Positions 9,292 through 18,992 of a DNA stretch of 59,642 nucleotides are shown here, one piece after another; positions within the stretch are counted from its first letter, which is position 1; every line of letters starts with the position of its first letter. Location of the stretch: assembly GCF_900102885.1 (NCBI RefSeq), contig NZ_FNGE01000016.1, positions 1 to 59,642 on the forward strand. Direction: 5' to 3'. Position numbers and translations under genes: made by a program. The notes under the pieces are model-generated. The model was not told the DNA's origin, searched no databases, and was given only the letters and a program-made list of their open reading frames with translations. This DNA comes from Paracoccus chinensis (GTDB lineage: Bacteria; Pseudomonadota; Alphaproteobacteria; Rhodobacterales; Rhodobacteraceae).

Positions 9292-10956
9292 ATGGCCCCG
9301 GGCACATCCATGATCGTCGAGCTGCTGGGCGGCGTCGCCCTGCTGCTCTGGGGTGTCCGCATGGTCAGGACCGCCGTCATGCGTGGCTGGGGCGAGCGGC
9401 TCGGCAGCTTCATCGAGCAGCGGCTGTCCAGTCGCATGACAGCCTTCGGCGGAGGCGTGGCGGTCACTGCGCTTCTGGGCAGTTCCACGGCGATGGCGCT
9501 GATCGTGGCGGGGCTGGCCGGAAACGGGGCCATCGGCGGCCCCACGGGTCTGGCGGTGCTTCTGGGCGCGGATGTCGGCTCGGCCCTTGTTTCGGGGATC
9601 TTCGCCTCGGGGTCGTCTGCGGCGGCCGGTCTGGCGCCGCTGTTTCTTTTCGCGGGCTATGTCACCTTCGGCGCCTCGACCGAATTCAGGCCCCGCAACA
9701 TCGGTCGCCTGCTGATGGGCCTGGGCTTCATGCTGCTGGCCCTGAAGGGCATCGTCGGCGCCACCGCGCCCCTGCGCGAGGCCGCATTGTTCCACGAGGT
9801 GCTGGGCTCGGTCACCGGAGAGCCGGTGCTGGGCTTTCTTCTGGGGGCCGGACTCGCCTGGGCCTGTCACTCGACACTCGCGGTCGTGCTGCTCGTCGCC
9901 TCCCTGCTTCTGAACGGCAGCCTCGAGATCGCGGGCGCGCTGCCGGTCGTCTTGGGTGTCAACTTCGGCGGCGGCCTTCCGGCAGTGGCCGCCACGCTGG
10001 ATCAGCCGGCAGTGGCGCGGCGCCTGCCGCTTTCGAACCTCGCCTGCCGCGGCACGCTGGCGCTTGTCCTGCTGGGCCTGACGCCCTTGCTGGTCCGTGC
10101 GGCCGATCAGTTGCCGCTGGCCCCCGTCCATGTGGCGGCGGTCCTGCATGTGGCCTTCAACATCTTCTGCGCGGTGGTCTTCCTGCCTTTGTCGGGACGG
10201 GTGGGCGCGCTGGTCTCGCAGGTCCTGCCGGACCCGCCGCACCGTGTCGATCAACTGTCAGTGCCCCGATACCTCGATACGGCGGCGCTTTCGTCTCCGC
10301 CCGCCGCCCTGTCGAATGCGGCGGTGGAGACGGTGCGGATGAGCGAGCTGCTGGAGCGGATGTTCGCCACGGCCTTCGACGCGCTGGACACGCACCGCCT
10401 TGAAGGGCTCAAGGAGATCGAGGCCACGGACGACCGCATCGGGCATTACCTGAGATCGGTCCATGGCTATCTGGCGCAGCTGTCCCGCGCCAGGCTCAGT
10501 CCCGACGAGGGGCGCAGGTCGCTGGAGATCATGCTGTTTGCCAGCCATCTCGAACATGCGGGCGATGTCATCAAGCACAGCCTGGCGGACCGGATCAGGG
10601 CCAAGGTCCGGCTGGATGTCGAGTTCACGCCGGCCCCGCGCGAGGCGATCGCGCAGCTTCACGCCGTGACAGCCGAATCCCTGCGGCTGATCCCGGCCGC
10701 CGTGGCCTCGAATGACGTGGGCGCGGCCGCTCGCCTGGCGCGGCAGAAGGACCTGTTCCGCCGGATCGAGGACAAGATCGTCAGCGACCACCTCGGAAAT
10801 ACGGCCGAAGCCTTGGGGACCTCGCTGCGGAAAAGCGCGCTGTTCATCGACATCGTGCGCGACCTGCACCGCATCAATTCGCACATTGCCTCGGCAAGCT
10901 ATCCCTCGATCCAGGCGGCCGGCCTGCTTTACGACAGCCGGATCAGAAAGCTGTAG
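9292..10956 (+). CDS. Na/Pi cotransporter family protein with PhoU-like C-terminal domain
   Basis: About 554 residues. The N-terminal half has two inverted repeats of the NptA/PNaS family (GGVALLLWGVRMVRTAVM, then LGSSTAMALIVAGLAGNG, and later AWACHSTLAVVLLVASLLL). The last ~200 residues are a soluble helical PhoU-like domain (starting near VETVRMSELLERMFATAFDAL). It should import phosphate with sodium, with the PhoU-like part regulating it. I prefer the ATG at 9292 because GGGAGA lies 5 bp before it; the frame is open from an ATG at 9268. Its position after ugpBAEC and before an alkaline phosphatase suits a phosphate-acquisition neighbourhood. Confidence 0.85.
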   Translation: MAPGTSMIVELLGGVALLLWGVRMVRTAVMRGWGERLGSFIEQRLSSRMTAFGGGVAVTALLGSSTAMALIVAGLAGNGAIGGPTGLAVLLGADVGSALVSGIFASGSSAAAGLAPLFLFAGYVTFGASTEFRPRNIGRLLMGLGFMLLALKGIVGATAPLREAALFHEVLGSVTGEPVLGFLLGAGLAWACHSTLAVVLLVASLLLNGSLEIAGALPVVLGVNFGGGLPAVAATLDQPAVARRLPLSNLACRGTLALVLLGLTPLLVRAADQLPLAPVHVAAVLHVAFNIFCAVVFLPLSGRVGALVSQVLPDPPHRVDQLSVPRYLDTAALSSPPAALSNAAVETVRMSELLERMFATAFDALDTHRLEGLKEIEATDDRIGHYLRSVHGYLAQLSRARLSPDEGRRSLEIMLFASHLEHAGDVIKHSLADRIRAKVRLDVEFTPAPREAIAQLHAVTAESLRLIPAAVASNDVGAAARLARQKDLFRRIEDKIVSDHLGNTAEALGTSLRKSALFIDIVRDLHRINSHIASASYPSIQAAGLLYDSRIRKL

Positions 10957-11260
10957 CCGGGCGCCGCCTTTCTTGCGGCACCTGCAGCGGGTGAGATGGA
11001 TGCCGCCGGCCGGCCGCGCGGCTTCGGCCCGGAACTGACCTGCGCGTTTCGTTGTCCTCCCTCGGGCTTGAAAGCCCGGGTCGCAGGGGGCAGGCCAGTT
11101 TTCCCGAAGAACAGGGGACGGACGTAACCCGAAAGCAGGCCCCCAGCCCCATTGCCGCGCATCGCGAAATCTTGCGCGAGTACGGAACGCCCGTTTCCTT
11201 TGGGTTTGGGCAGGTCGGGCTAGAAGGCCGCCGGAATGGCGCAAGCAAGGCAGGAACATC
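10957..11260. other. Intergenic spacer upstream of macA
   Basis: No gene is supported. A short hairpin CGGGCT-TGAA-AGCCCG lies at 11063-11078 and could end the upstream transcript. The macA start at 11261 has AAGGCAGGAAC just upstream. Confidence 0.4.
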
Positions 11261-12457
11261 ATGGCGCGCAGACGCTGGCTCGGCATCATTGTCATTCTCG
11301 GAGTTGTCCTCGGCTCTTGGGCCTGGTGGACCTCGCGCTCGAGTGCCGCGGTCGCCGAGGCGCCTGCAACCGCTGCGGTCACGCGGCAGGACGTGCGGCA
11401 GACGGTGCTGGCCTCGGGCGTGATCGAGGCGTCGCGGCTGGTGTCCGTGGGGGCGCTGGTCAGCGGACAGGTGCGCTCGCTTCCCGTCGAACTTGGGCAG
11501 CGGCTGAAGGCGGGCGACCTCGTGGCCCAGATCGACCCCGAGGACCAGCAGAACGACCTGCTGCGGGCCGAGGCGGCGCTGTCGCAGATCGAGGCGCAGA
11601 TCGCCGCGCAGGAGGCCTCGAACGTCGAGGCGCGGCTGGCGCTCGACCGCAAGCGCGAACTGGCGAAACGCGGGCTGCTGACGACCCAGGACCTGGAGGC
11701 TGCCGAGGCGCAACTGGCCGTGGCCGAGGCCAATGTGAAGGCCAGCGAGGCGTCCCGCGCGCAGGCCGGGATCGCCGTCGAGGCTGCGCGCGTGGCCCTG
11801 GAACGCACCCGCATTGTCGCCCCCGTGGATGGCACGGTGGTCGCCATCGTCGTGCGCGAGGGGCAGTCGATCAACGCCAACCAGTCCAGCCCCACGTTGA
11901 TCAAGATCGCCGATCTCGACACCATGGTCATCAAGGCGGAAGTCTCCGAGGCCGACATCATCCATGTCCGCCCCGGCCAGAAGGCCAGCTTCGCCTTGGC
12001 GGGCGACCCCGGCCGCACCTACCAGGCGACGCTTCGGGCGCTGGAACCCGCTCCCGCCGTCATTGCCGACGCCGACGAGATCGACACCAGCACCGCCATC
12101 TACTATCGCGCCGCGCTGGACGTGCCGAATCCCGACGGCACCCTGCGGATCGGCATGACCGCCGAGGTCACGCTGGTGCTGGCCGAGGCCGAGGACGTTC
12201 TGGCCGTTCCCGGCAGTGCTGTCCGCAGCACCCCCGAGGGGCGCGCCACGGTGCAGGTCCATTATCCCGCGACGGGCGAGACGCAGCGCCGCGAGGTCGA
12301 GACCGGCATCGCCTCGGCCACCCTGACCGAAGTCCGCGCAGGGCTGAAGGAGGGCGAGCTTGTCGTCACCGGCCGCGCCCGTCCCGCAGGCGGCGGAGAG
12401 CCCGCGCAGGCTGGCCGTTCCGGTGGGCGCATGGGCGGCGCGCCGAGGCTTTTCTGA
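11261..12457 (+). CDS. macA: MacA-like efflux periplasmic adaptor (membrane fusion protein)
   Basis: 398 residues with one N-terminal membrane anchor (RRRWLGIIVILGVVLGSWAW), a biotinyl-lipoyl half-motif (VSVGALVSGQVRSLPVELGQ), a ~100-residue helical hairpin (heptad-rich, AALSQIEAQIAAQEASN to about residue 180), a second lipoyl half (IVAPVDGTVVAIVVREGQSI) and beta-barrel/MPD domains. It should bridge MacB to a TolC-type outer-membrane channel. Its TGA lies 2 bp before the macB ATG. No tolC homologue is in the window. Confidence 0.88.
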   Translation: MARRRWLGIIVILGVVLGSWAWWTSRSSAAVAEAPATAAVTRQDVRQTVLASGVIEASRLVSVGALVSGQVRSLPVELGQRLKAGDLVAQIDPEDQQNDLLRAEAALSQIEAQIAAQEASNVEARLALDRKRELAKRGLLTTQDLEAAEAQLAVAEANVKASEASRAQAGIAVEAARVALERTRIVAPVDGTVVAIVVREGQSINANQSSPTLIKIADLDTMVIKAEVSEADIIHVRPGQKASFALAGDPGRTYQATLRALEPAPAVIADADEIDTSTAIYYRAALDVPNPDGTLRIGMTAEVTLVLAEAEDVLAVPGSAVRSTPEGRATVQVHYPATGETQRREVETGIASATLTEVRAGLKEGELVVTGRARPAGGGEPAQAGRSGGRMGGAPRLF

Positions 12458-12459
12458 CC

Positions 12460-14400
12460 ATGAACCCCCTGATCCAGCTCAAGGGCATCCGCCGCGACTT
12501 TCCGTCGGGCGACGAGACCCTGACCGTCCTGCACGGGATCGACCTGACCATCGAGGCGGGGGAGATGGTGGCGATCATCGGCACCTCGGGTTCAGGCAAG
12601 TCCACGCTGATGAACATCCTCGGCTGTCTCGACCGCCCCAGCGCCGGAACCTATCTTTACAGCGGGCAGGATGTCGGTGCGCTGTCCGAGGAAGGTCGCG
12701 CCCGGCTGCGGCGGCGGCATTTCGGCTTCATCTTCCAGCGCTACCAGCTTCTGCCCGACCTCGACGCGCTGGCGAATGTCGAGGTCCCCGCGATCTATGC
12801 CGGCCACCCTGCAGCCCAGCGCCGCAGCCGCGCCGCGATGCTGCTGGAACGCCTTGGCCTCGGCCAGCGCATGGACCACCCGCCCCGCGCGCTGTCAGGG
12901 GGCCAGCAGCAGCGGGTGTCCGTTGCCCGCGCGCTGATGAACGGGGGCGAGGTGATCCTGGCCGACGAGCCGACCGGCGCGCTGGACAGCCGCTCGGGCG
13001 CCGAACTGCTGGAATTGCTGCAGGAGCTGAATGCCGAAGGGCACACGGTCGTCATCGTCACCCATGACCGCGAGGTCGCCGCCCGCGCTGGCCGGGTAAT
13101 CGAGATGCGCGACGGCCGCATCATCTCGGACAGCTGCAACCGTGCGACCGTGTCGGCCCCGCAGCGCACTCCCGCAACGGGAGAGGGAGCCGGGTTCGCG
13201 GCGCGCGTGGGCCGGCTGGCCGAAGCCTTCACCATGGCGGTCCGGGCGCTCAACGCGCATCGGCTGCGCAGCTTCCTGACCATGCTGGGGATCATCATCG
13301 GCATCGCCTCGGTGGTGTCGGTCGTGGCCCTGGGGACCGGCAGCAAGGAAAGGGTGCTGGAAAACATCTCTTCGCTCGGCACCAACACGATCACGGTCCG
13401 GCCGGGGTCCGGCTTCGGCGACCGCCGCGCGCGGGCCATCGACACGCTGGTCGCCGCCGACGCCGATGCCCTGTCGGCCGAGCCCTGGGCCGCCTCGGCA
13501 TCGCCCGAGATCCAGACCAGCGCCAATGTCACCTGGCGCGGCACCTCGGCCAGTGTTTCGGTGCGCGGCGTCGGGGTCGAGTATTTCGACGTCGGCGGGT
13601 TCACCGTGCAGGAGGGGCAGGCCTTCGGCCGCGAGGCGCTGGCCCGCCGCAGGCAGGTCGCGGTGCTGGATACGGAAGCTGCGTCCGCCTTCTTCCCTGA
13701 CCCCGCCTTGGCCATCGGACAGGTGCTGATGGTAGGCCGCGTGCCCCTGGAGGTGATCGGCGTCGCCACCCTGACCTCGGCCGGACCCGGCCCCACGACC
13801 CCGCGGATCTTCGTGCCCTACACCACAGTCGCGATGCGGATCACCGGGCAGACGGTGGTCGATTCCATCTCGGTCCGCGTTCGCGACGAGGCCGACATGG
13901 CCGAGGCCGAGGCGGGCATCGAGGCGCTGCTGACCGAGCGGCACGGGAAGAAGGACTTCTTCCTGATGAACTCGGACACGATCCGCTCCTCCATCACCTC
14001 GACCACGCAGACGCTGACAATGCTGATCTCGTCCATCGCGGTCATCAGCCTGATCGTCGGCGGCATCGGGGTCATGAACATCATGCTGGTGTCGGTGACC
14101 GAGCGGACGCGCGAGATCGGCGTCCGCATGGCTGTCGGCGCCCGCCGCTCGGACATCGTGGCGCAGTTCCTGACCGAGGCGGTGCTGGTCTGCCTGCTGG
14201 GCGGGTTGCTTGGCGTCGCGCTGGCGCTTGGGGGCGGTGTCCTGCTGGGGCAGCTTCAGGCCGACCTGCGGCTGGTCTATTCGGCACCCACGATCATGCT
14301 GGCCTTTCTGTCCTCGACCCTGATCGGCATCGTCTTCGGCTTCCTGCCCGCGCGCTCCGCGGCCCACCTGGACCCGGTGGACGCGCTCAGCCGGGAATGA
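12460..14400 (+). CDS. macB: MacB-like macrolide-type ABC exporter, ATPase-permease fusion
   Basis: 646 residues. The N-terminal ATPase has Walker A GTSGSGKST, signature [15 protein letters not shown] and Walker B EVILADEPTGALDS. After residue ~250 come the first membrane helix (LRSFLTMLGIIIGIASVVSV), a ~220-residue periplasmic domain and three C-terminal helices of the FtsX type (VGGIGVMNIMLVSVTERTRE is the family hallmark). It works with MacA as a mechanotransmission exporter. The substrate cannot be told from sequence. A longer open frame running back to 11236 crosses macA in another frame and is not coding there. Confidence 0.92.
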   Translation: MNPLIQLKGIRRDFPSGDETLTVLHGIDLTIEAGEMVAIIGTSGSGKSTLMNILGCLDRPSAGTYLYSGQDVGALSEEGRARLRRRHFGFIFQRYQLLPDLDALANVEVPAIYAGHPAAQRRSRAAMLLERLGLGQRMDHPPRALSGGQQQRVSVARALMNGGEVILADEPTGALDSRSGAELLELLQELNAEGHTVVIVTHDREVAARAGRVIEMRDGRIISDSCNRATVSAPQRTPATGEGAGFAARVGRLAEAFTMAVRALNAHRLRSFLTMLGIIIGIASVVSVVALGTGSKERVLENISSLGTNTITVRPGSGFGDRRARAIDTLVAADADALSAEPWAASASPEIQTSANVTWRGTSASVSVRGVGVEYFDVGGFTVQEGQAFGREALARRRQVAVLDTEAASAFFPDPALAIGQVLMVGRVPLEVIGVATLTSAGPGPTTPRIFVPYTTVAMRITGQTVVDSISVRVRDEADMAEAEAGIEALLTERHGKKDFFLMNSDTIRSSITSTTQTLTMLISSIAVISLIVGGIGVMNIMLVSVTERTREIGVRMAVGARRSDIVAQFLTEAVLVCLLGGLLGVALALGGGVLLGQLQADLRLVYSAPTIMLAFLSSTLIGIVFGFLPARSAAHLDPVDALSRE

Positions 14401-14552
14401 CCGCAGCGCCGTGAGGGCTGGTCGTTCCGATCGCGGTTTCGGCGCGGACTGGTCCAAGTGTATCCGGCAGGGTGAGGTGACGCCCCCATCATGCCCGATT
14501 TTCTGGTATCCTGTGCTCCTCGACTTCTATGAAAGCCTGTGGAGGCATGGTC

Positions 14553-15947
14553 ATGGTGAACGAGAACCTCGATCCTGGAAGTGCCGCACCTGCTGGGACC
14601 GGCCCCGTAGCCCAGGAGATTGCGACAAACGTCATCTTCATTGTGCCAGACGGCTTCGGGGATGTGGCCGCAGAGGCATACGAACTCTACAAGGGCAGCG
14701 ATCCTGTCTGGAAAAGCGGCTTCCAGGCGCATGTCCGGACCGCCTCGGCCAGCAGTGCCGTCACCGACTCGGCTGCGGCGGCCACCGCCTATGCGACCGG
14801 AGTGAAGACCAGCAACGGGTCAGTCGCCGTGGACACCGAGGGCAATGCGCTCGTCTCGATCCTGAGCCTTGCCCATGACGCCAGGAAATCGACGGGCATC
14901 GTGACCACGGATGTCGTGACCGGCGCCACGCCCGCCGCCTTCGCGGCCTCGGAAGATGATCGCGACGATACCGCCGAGATCGCCCAGGATTACATCGACC
15001 GGGATGAACTGACGGTCATTCTCGGCGGCGGCCGCGAGGATTTCCGGGCGGACCCCGACAGGGACGGAATGTCGACGCTGCGCGAGGCCGAGGCGGCGGG
15101 GTTCGATTACGTCACCACGGCCGATCAGCTTGATGCGTCCGAAAGCGAGCGCGTTTTGGGGCTTTTCAACTTCTGACCCCTCGGACTGCCGGTCGGCAAC
15201 CGCTCGAGCGAACCCACCCTGGCCGAGATGACCGACGCCGCGCTGGATCGGCTGGATGCCGACGAGGACGGCTTCTTCCTTGTCATAGAGGCGGCCGGCA
15301 CGGACACCTGGGGACATGCCAACGACGCGGCCTCGGTCATGCGCGCGGCGGCGGAATACGAGAATGCCATGCAGGTGGCGCTTGACTACGCTGCAAGCAA
15401 CCCGGGCACGCTTGTGGTCACGGTCGCCGATCACGAGACGGGCGGCATGCGCCTCGATCCGGACGGCGATCGAACGCCCGCGGCGTTCCGGCCGTATGAG
15501 GCGCCCTATGTGGAGATGTTCTATGAGGCGATGGAAGCCGTCGCCGACCTCGGCTTCAGCCTCAGCCCTCGATCCGTCATCAGGGCGGTCCGGGACACGA
15601 TCTTCGATCTGACCGGGGGATTGGTCCGGCTGGAACGGGACGAGATCCTTTCGATCCTGGACGCCTCGAGCGTCGAGGAGGCGGTCCTGGAACTCGGCTC
15701 GCTTCTGAATGCCAGGGGAGGGGTCGAGTACACGACGACCGGTCACACCGGCGCCGATGTCTCGCTGCATGCCTTCGGCCCGGGAGCCGACCTTCTGGAG
15801 GGCAGCGTTGACAATACGGAGGTCGGCCAATGGCTTGCCGCCGCGATGGGCCTGTCCTTTCCGGAGGAACAAGTTGCAGACGGTGCGCTTCTCGCCAACG
15901 GGATGATCCCGGCAATGGGCGACTCCTGGGCCGACAGCCTGATGTAG
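14553..15947 (+). pseudogene. phoA: Alkaline phosphatase interrupted by an in-frame TGA
   Basis: Two frames (to 15176 and from 15228) lie in the same reading frame and are separated only by TGA at 15174-15176. Together they encode about 464 codons of a PhoA-type phosphatase. The metal Asp is in IVPDGFGD, the nucleophile Ser in TDSAAAATAYATGVK, Asp and His ligands in GTDTWGH, Asp-His in VADHETGG and the last His in TTGHTGAD. All catalytic positions survive, so the stop (after LFNF, before PLGLPVG) looks recent. ATG 14553 follows GGAGG by 7 bp. No signal peptide is visible, although such enzymes are normally exported. The upstream half alone would lack two metal-ligand motifs. Confidence 0.75.
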
Positions 15948-16215
15948 GTCCAAGCCTGGTTCCAATGGGGCAGGGGCGCGGCGCTCCGAGGGAGGAGGGG
16001 ACAACGTCGCCGCGACAGGGCGCTTCAGGCTGGCAATGCCGTCGGTCTGTCGGACGCGCTCTGCTCTCGGCTCACCTCAAGCGCCATGTTCAGCGGCGTC
16101 TCGCCGGTCCGGCGCACATGCCTGCCCCCCCCGCGCCCGGATCACCTCCGCTCGCCGCCGATCACCAGCCTGCGCCGTCGATTGATCAGTTCCAACGCGG
16201 CCGCAATTTCGCCCC
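15948..16215. other. Spacer with a possible eroded ankyrin-like fragment
   Basis: On the minus strand near 16040-16110 one frame reads VRRTGETPLNMALEVS, resembling part of an ankyrin repeat, but no second repeat or open frame supports it. Otherwise nothing is recognisable. Confidence 0.25.
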
Positions 16216-16506
16216 ATGACTCGGGTTGGTGCAGCGAGAGCATTCTCTGGACGACAAGCAGAGGCCGAGAAAGACATGGAAGAGGTGGCAGCGGACACCC
16301 GGCGACTGCTTGTCACCGGCGGGGCAGCGGTGATCCGCTGGGCCCTTCTTAGGAGCGCACCACGCAACTTGTGGCTGAAGCGCATGTTGAAACGCCAACT
16401 GCCGATAGTCGCGGCCTTCGCGCTGGCCAACAAGATGGCGCGCTGCATCTTGGCAATGCTGACGGGCGGCGAGCATTATCATGATCCAGCGGTCGTTCAC
16501 GCCTGA
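16216..16506 (+). mobile_element. IS110-family transposase C-terminal fragment
   Basis: The frame ends with LKRMLKRQLPIVAAFALANK, then MARCILAMLTGGEHYHDPAV. This matches the tail of IS110-type DEDD transposases, where the pattern ALANKMAR..WAML...E.Y.DPA is common. The catalytic N-terminal domain and the Cys/Ser-containing transposase_20 core are missing. The real similarity starts near 16290, so the 5' end of the frame is not native. It marks the left border of a lower-GC stretch. Confidence 0.6.
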
Positions 16507-17901
16507 TTGGCGCCATTTTGGGCTGGATCGCAGAGTTGCGAGAAAGGCATGAATCGCAAAGACAATTGGTCGACATCGACGCCGCGCTTTTCATGAGCCC
16601 GCGGCTGCATGGGGGTACTCCGAACTCGTTCGGTTTGGTAGCGGCGGTTCTGCTAGTAAGTAACCGACGCCGAGGAATCCTGTTTGCTGCGCAATATCTA
16701 TGATTTTCCATAGAATGCACGGACCGACGAATGATCGGCCAGCCACGTGACTTGTAATCTGCCTCAGCAGAAAGGTAGAACTCGTCGTCCAGCCCTTCTG
16801 AGCTTTCAACCAAATCCTTCTTAATGACGTTTGTGCCCGCAACTGCAGTATCAAGCGAGAGATATTTTTCACAGACAGCAGAACTGCTCGTACGATCAAC
16901 AGACCATTTAAGTGCTCCGCGTGGCATCGCCTTCCGCAATTTCTTCCGGCGCATGTCAGGGCCTGCAGTCGTTTCCGCCTTGGCTGATGCTGACAATAGT
17001 ATCCGCATCGTCCGTGAGCAGGCTGGCTTCTCCATTTCCTCCAAGCAGGAAGTCCTCCATTCCGAGCCGTCCAATCATGATTGCCACGGCCCGTTCCCCG
17101 CTGATTCGAGGCAAGCAGCCGTGTACGATGAGAACTGACGTGGCTGCTTGGATCATGCCTGGTGCCTGCAATCAGAAGAAAGAATTCTGATGCCTAAGTC
17201 GGAAAGAGATGGTCACGGCGTCTTTGGTTCACCTACAGCATCTCCTGCATCAGGTTCATTCTTCGGAGCCTTAGGATTTCTCTGGCGATGATCCTGAAAT
17301 GCTAGGATATAATGAATCTACAGCACCATTGGACTGCCATGATCACGTTAGAAGCTGCTTGCTTGAGCCGGCCTGAAGATCCCTGTGAGACGTATGATGC
17401 CGAAACTCCACAACGACGGACCGATCGTCGAGGATGCCCACCTCTCCTATCGACGAAGTGCGAAACTACCATTTGTTTGGCTAGTCAATTCTACGAAGTT
17501 CGACCTGAGAAGGGCATTGTTGCACGGTTGAAGACCGGTGCCCTGGATGCAGTTTCAATCTCGTCGACCTGTGCCGCTGAGCACGCAAGGGGCGAACACT
17601 CTAATCAGTTAGGCTGACGACTCCTTTGATGACATGATAATCCCCAAGCCTCTTGCTGCACGATCGACTATTTTGACGCGGGGCATGTGTCTGCCGTTTG
17701 GCAGAAGCACCCATCGAACCTTGCTCCCCCATCCGCGACTTGCGATCATGGTCTGACAGCCATCGACGGGAGTTCCAGTTTGCGCGATTCAATCCGGGTT
17801 GCGCACCGACGTTGGCAGGCAGGCCAAGGCAGATCGTTACCAAGGTGAGTGACACTCCCGAGGCTGGTGCTGTCTTTCAATGCAACACGAAAGGTCCCGC
17901 G
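16507..17901. other. Gene-poor, lower-GC stretch
   Basis: About 1.4 kb with visibly more A and T than the flanks. No frame matches a family I know. The most protein-like pieces are on the minus strand: 16956-17171 (contains VLIVHGCLPRISGERAVAIM and FLLGGNGEASLLTDDADTIV) and an overlapping frame at 16700-16950 (DDEFYLSAEADYKSRGWPII). They might be one frameshifted foreign gene. A 46-codon minus frame at 17609-17749 (starts MIASRGWGSKVRWVLLPNG) is also possible. I read the stretch as decayed horizontally acquired DNA beside an IS110 scrap. Confidence 0.4.
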
Positions 17902-18906
17902 ATGAGACAGGTCACGATCAAGAGCCCTGGCGGTCTGGAGAATCTGGTAGTGGGCGACACCGCCGAGCCTCCGAAGCCCGGCGCCGGGGAGGTCCGGGTC
18001 CGCCTCAGGGCAAGCTCCCTGAACTTTCATGACTATCTTGTCGCCTGCGGGACGATTCCTGCGGACGATGGCCGCATCCCGATGAGTGATGGTGCTGGAA
18101 CGGTCGAGGCCGTCGGCGAAGGTGTGACCGAGTTCGCGCCGGGCGACGATGTGGTTTCATGCTTTTTTCCCACTTGGCAGGATGGCGAGAAGCGTCCCTC
18201 GGATTTCAGGCGAGTGCCAGGGGATGGCATTGACGGCTATGCGCGCGAACAAGTGACCCTTCCCGCCACCTGGTTCACCGGCGCCCCGAACGGCTGGAGC
18301 CATGAGGAAGCCGCCACGATCACGACGGCGGGAGTTACCGCGTGGCGCGCGCTGATCGTTGAGGGCAAGCTGAAGGCCGGGGACGTCGTGGCCACTCTCG
18401 GGACCGGCGGCGTCTCGATCTATGCCTTGCAGATCGCCAAGGCCATGGGCGCGCAGGTGATCGCCACATCCTCCTCGGATGAAAAGCTGGACAGGCTTCG
18501 TGCCTTGGGCGCGGATCACGTCATCAACTACCGGACGACACCCGAATGGGGAAAGGAGATGCGCCGCCTGACCGGTGGCGGCGTCGATCACGTCATCGAA
18601 GTGGGCGGGCCGGGAACGCTGGCGCAATCGGTTACGGCTGGCCGGCCAGGTGCGCTTATCTCCTTGATCGGGGTCCTGACCGGCACCAGTGGCGATGTGC
18701 CGACAGCGCAACTGATGGCGAGGCAGCAGCGGCTGCAAGGTCTGCTTGTCGGATCGCGCAGGCATCAGCAGGATTTCGTGGCCGCGTTGAATGCAACCGG
18801 CCTTCGTCCGGTGATTGACCGGAGCTTCGACCTTGCCCAACTGGCAGACGCCTTTCGTCACCAGGAGACCAACTCTCATTTCGGGAAGATCTGCGTGACG
18901 ATCTAG
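17902..18906 (+). CDS. Zinc-free MDR-family NAD(P)-dependent alcohol dehydrogenase / quinone oxidoreductase
   Basis: 334 residues. The GroES-like N-terminal domain includes SSLNFHDYLVACG and the Rossmann domain includes VVATLGTGGVSIYALQIAKA and ALGADHVINYRTTPEWGKE. It lacks the Cys/His ligands of the structural zinc lobe, so it belongs with the zeta-crystallin-like and related zinc-free members. It probably reduces an enone or oxidises a secondary alcohol using NAD(P)H. The ATG at 17902 gives the standard family N-terminus; the frame is open upstream to 17698 but that extension is not conserved-looking. It has no operon partner. Confidence 0.85.
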   Translation: MRQVTIKSPGGLENLVVGDTAEPPKPGAGEVRVRLRASSLNFHDYLVACGTIPADDGRIPMSDGAGTVEAVGEGVTEFAPGDDVVSCFFPTWQDGEKRPSDFRRVPGDGIDGYAREQVTLPATWFTGAPNGWSHEEAATITTAGVTAWRALIVEGKLKAGDVVATLGTGGVSIYALQIAKAMGAQVIATSSSDEKLDRLRALGADHVINYRTTPEWGKEMRRLTGGGVDHVIEVGGPGTLAQSVTAGRPGALISLIGVLTGTSGDVPTAQLMARQQRLQGLLVGSRRHQQDFVAALNATGLRPVIDRSFDLAQLADAFRHQETNSHFGKICVTI

Positions 18907-18992
18907 CAGGCCGCACCGGCGCTCTGGAGCGACGCGAAGAGTCTACACTCGCCGATCACGAACCGGTAGAGGATGCATCTGCAGTGGGACGC

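Noticed and set aside
7398..9545. 715-codon minus-strand frame antisense to ugpE/ugpC
   Set aside because: Composition is rich in His, Arg, Asp and Gln, as expected from the complement of GC-rich coding DNA; no domain is seen and the plus-strand genes are certain.
11236..14400. A 1054-codon frame that looks like a single giant protein across macA and macB
   Set aside because: The first ~400 codons are an out-of-frame reading of macA with Arg/Gly/Pro-rich shadow composition; only the part from 12460 is MacB.
12895..14457. 520-codon minus frame opposite macB
   Set aside because: Low-information His/Asp/Arg-rich shadow of macB with no recognisable domain.
15174..15176. TGA in the phosphatase gene read as selenocysteine
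   Set aside because: It is not at a catalytic or metal-ligand position, no SECIS-like hairpin is apparent after it, and alkaline phosphatases are not known selenoproteins.
16040..16110. Ankyrin-repeat protein on the minus strand
   Set aside because: Only one short motif-like stretch (TGETPLNMALEV) and no open frame or second repeat.
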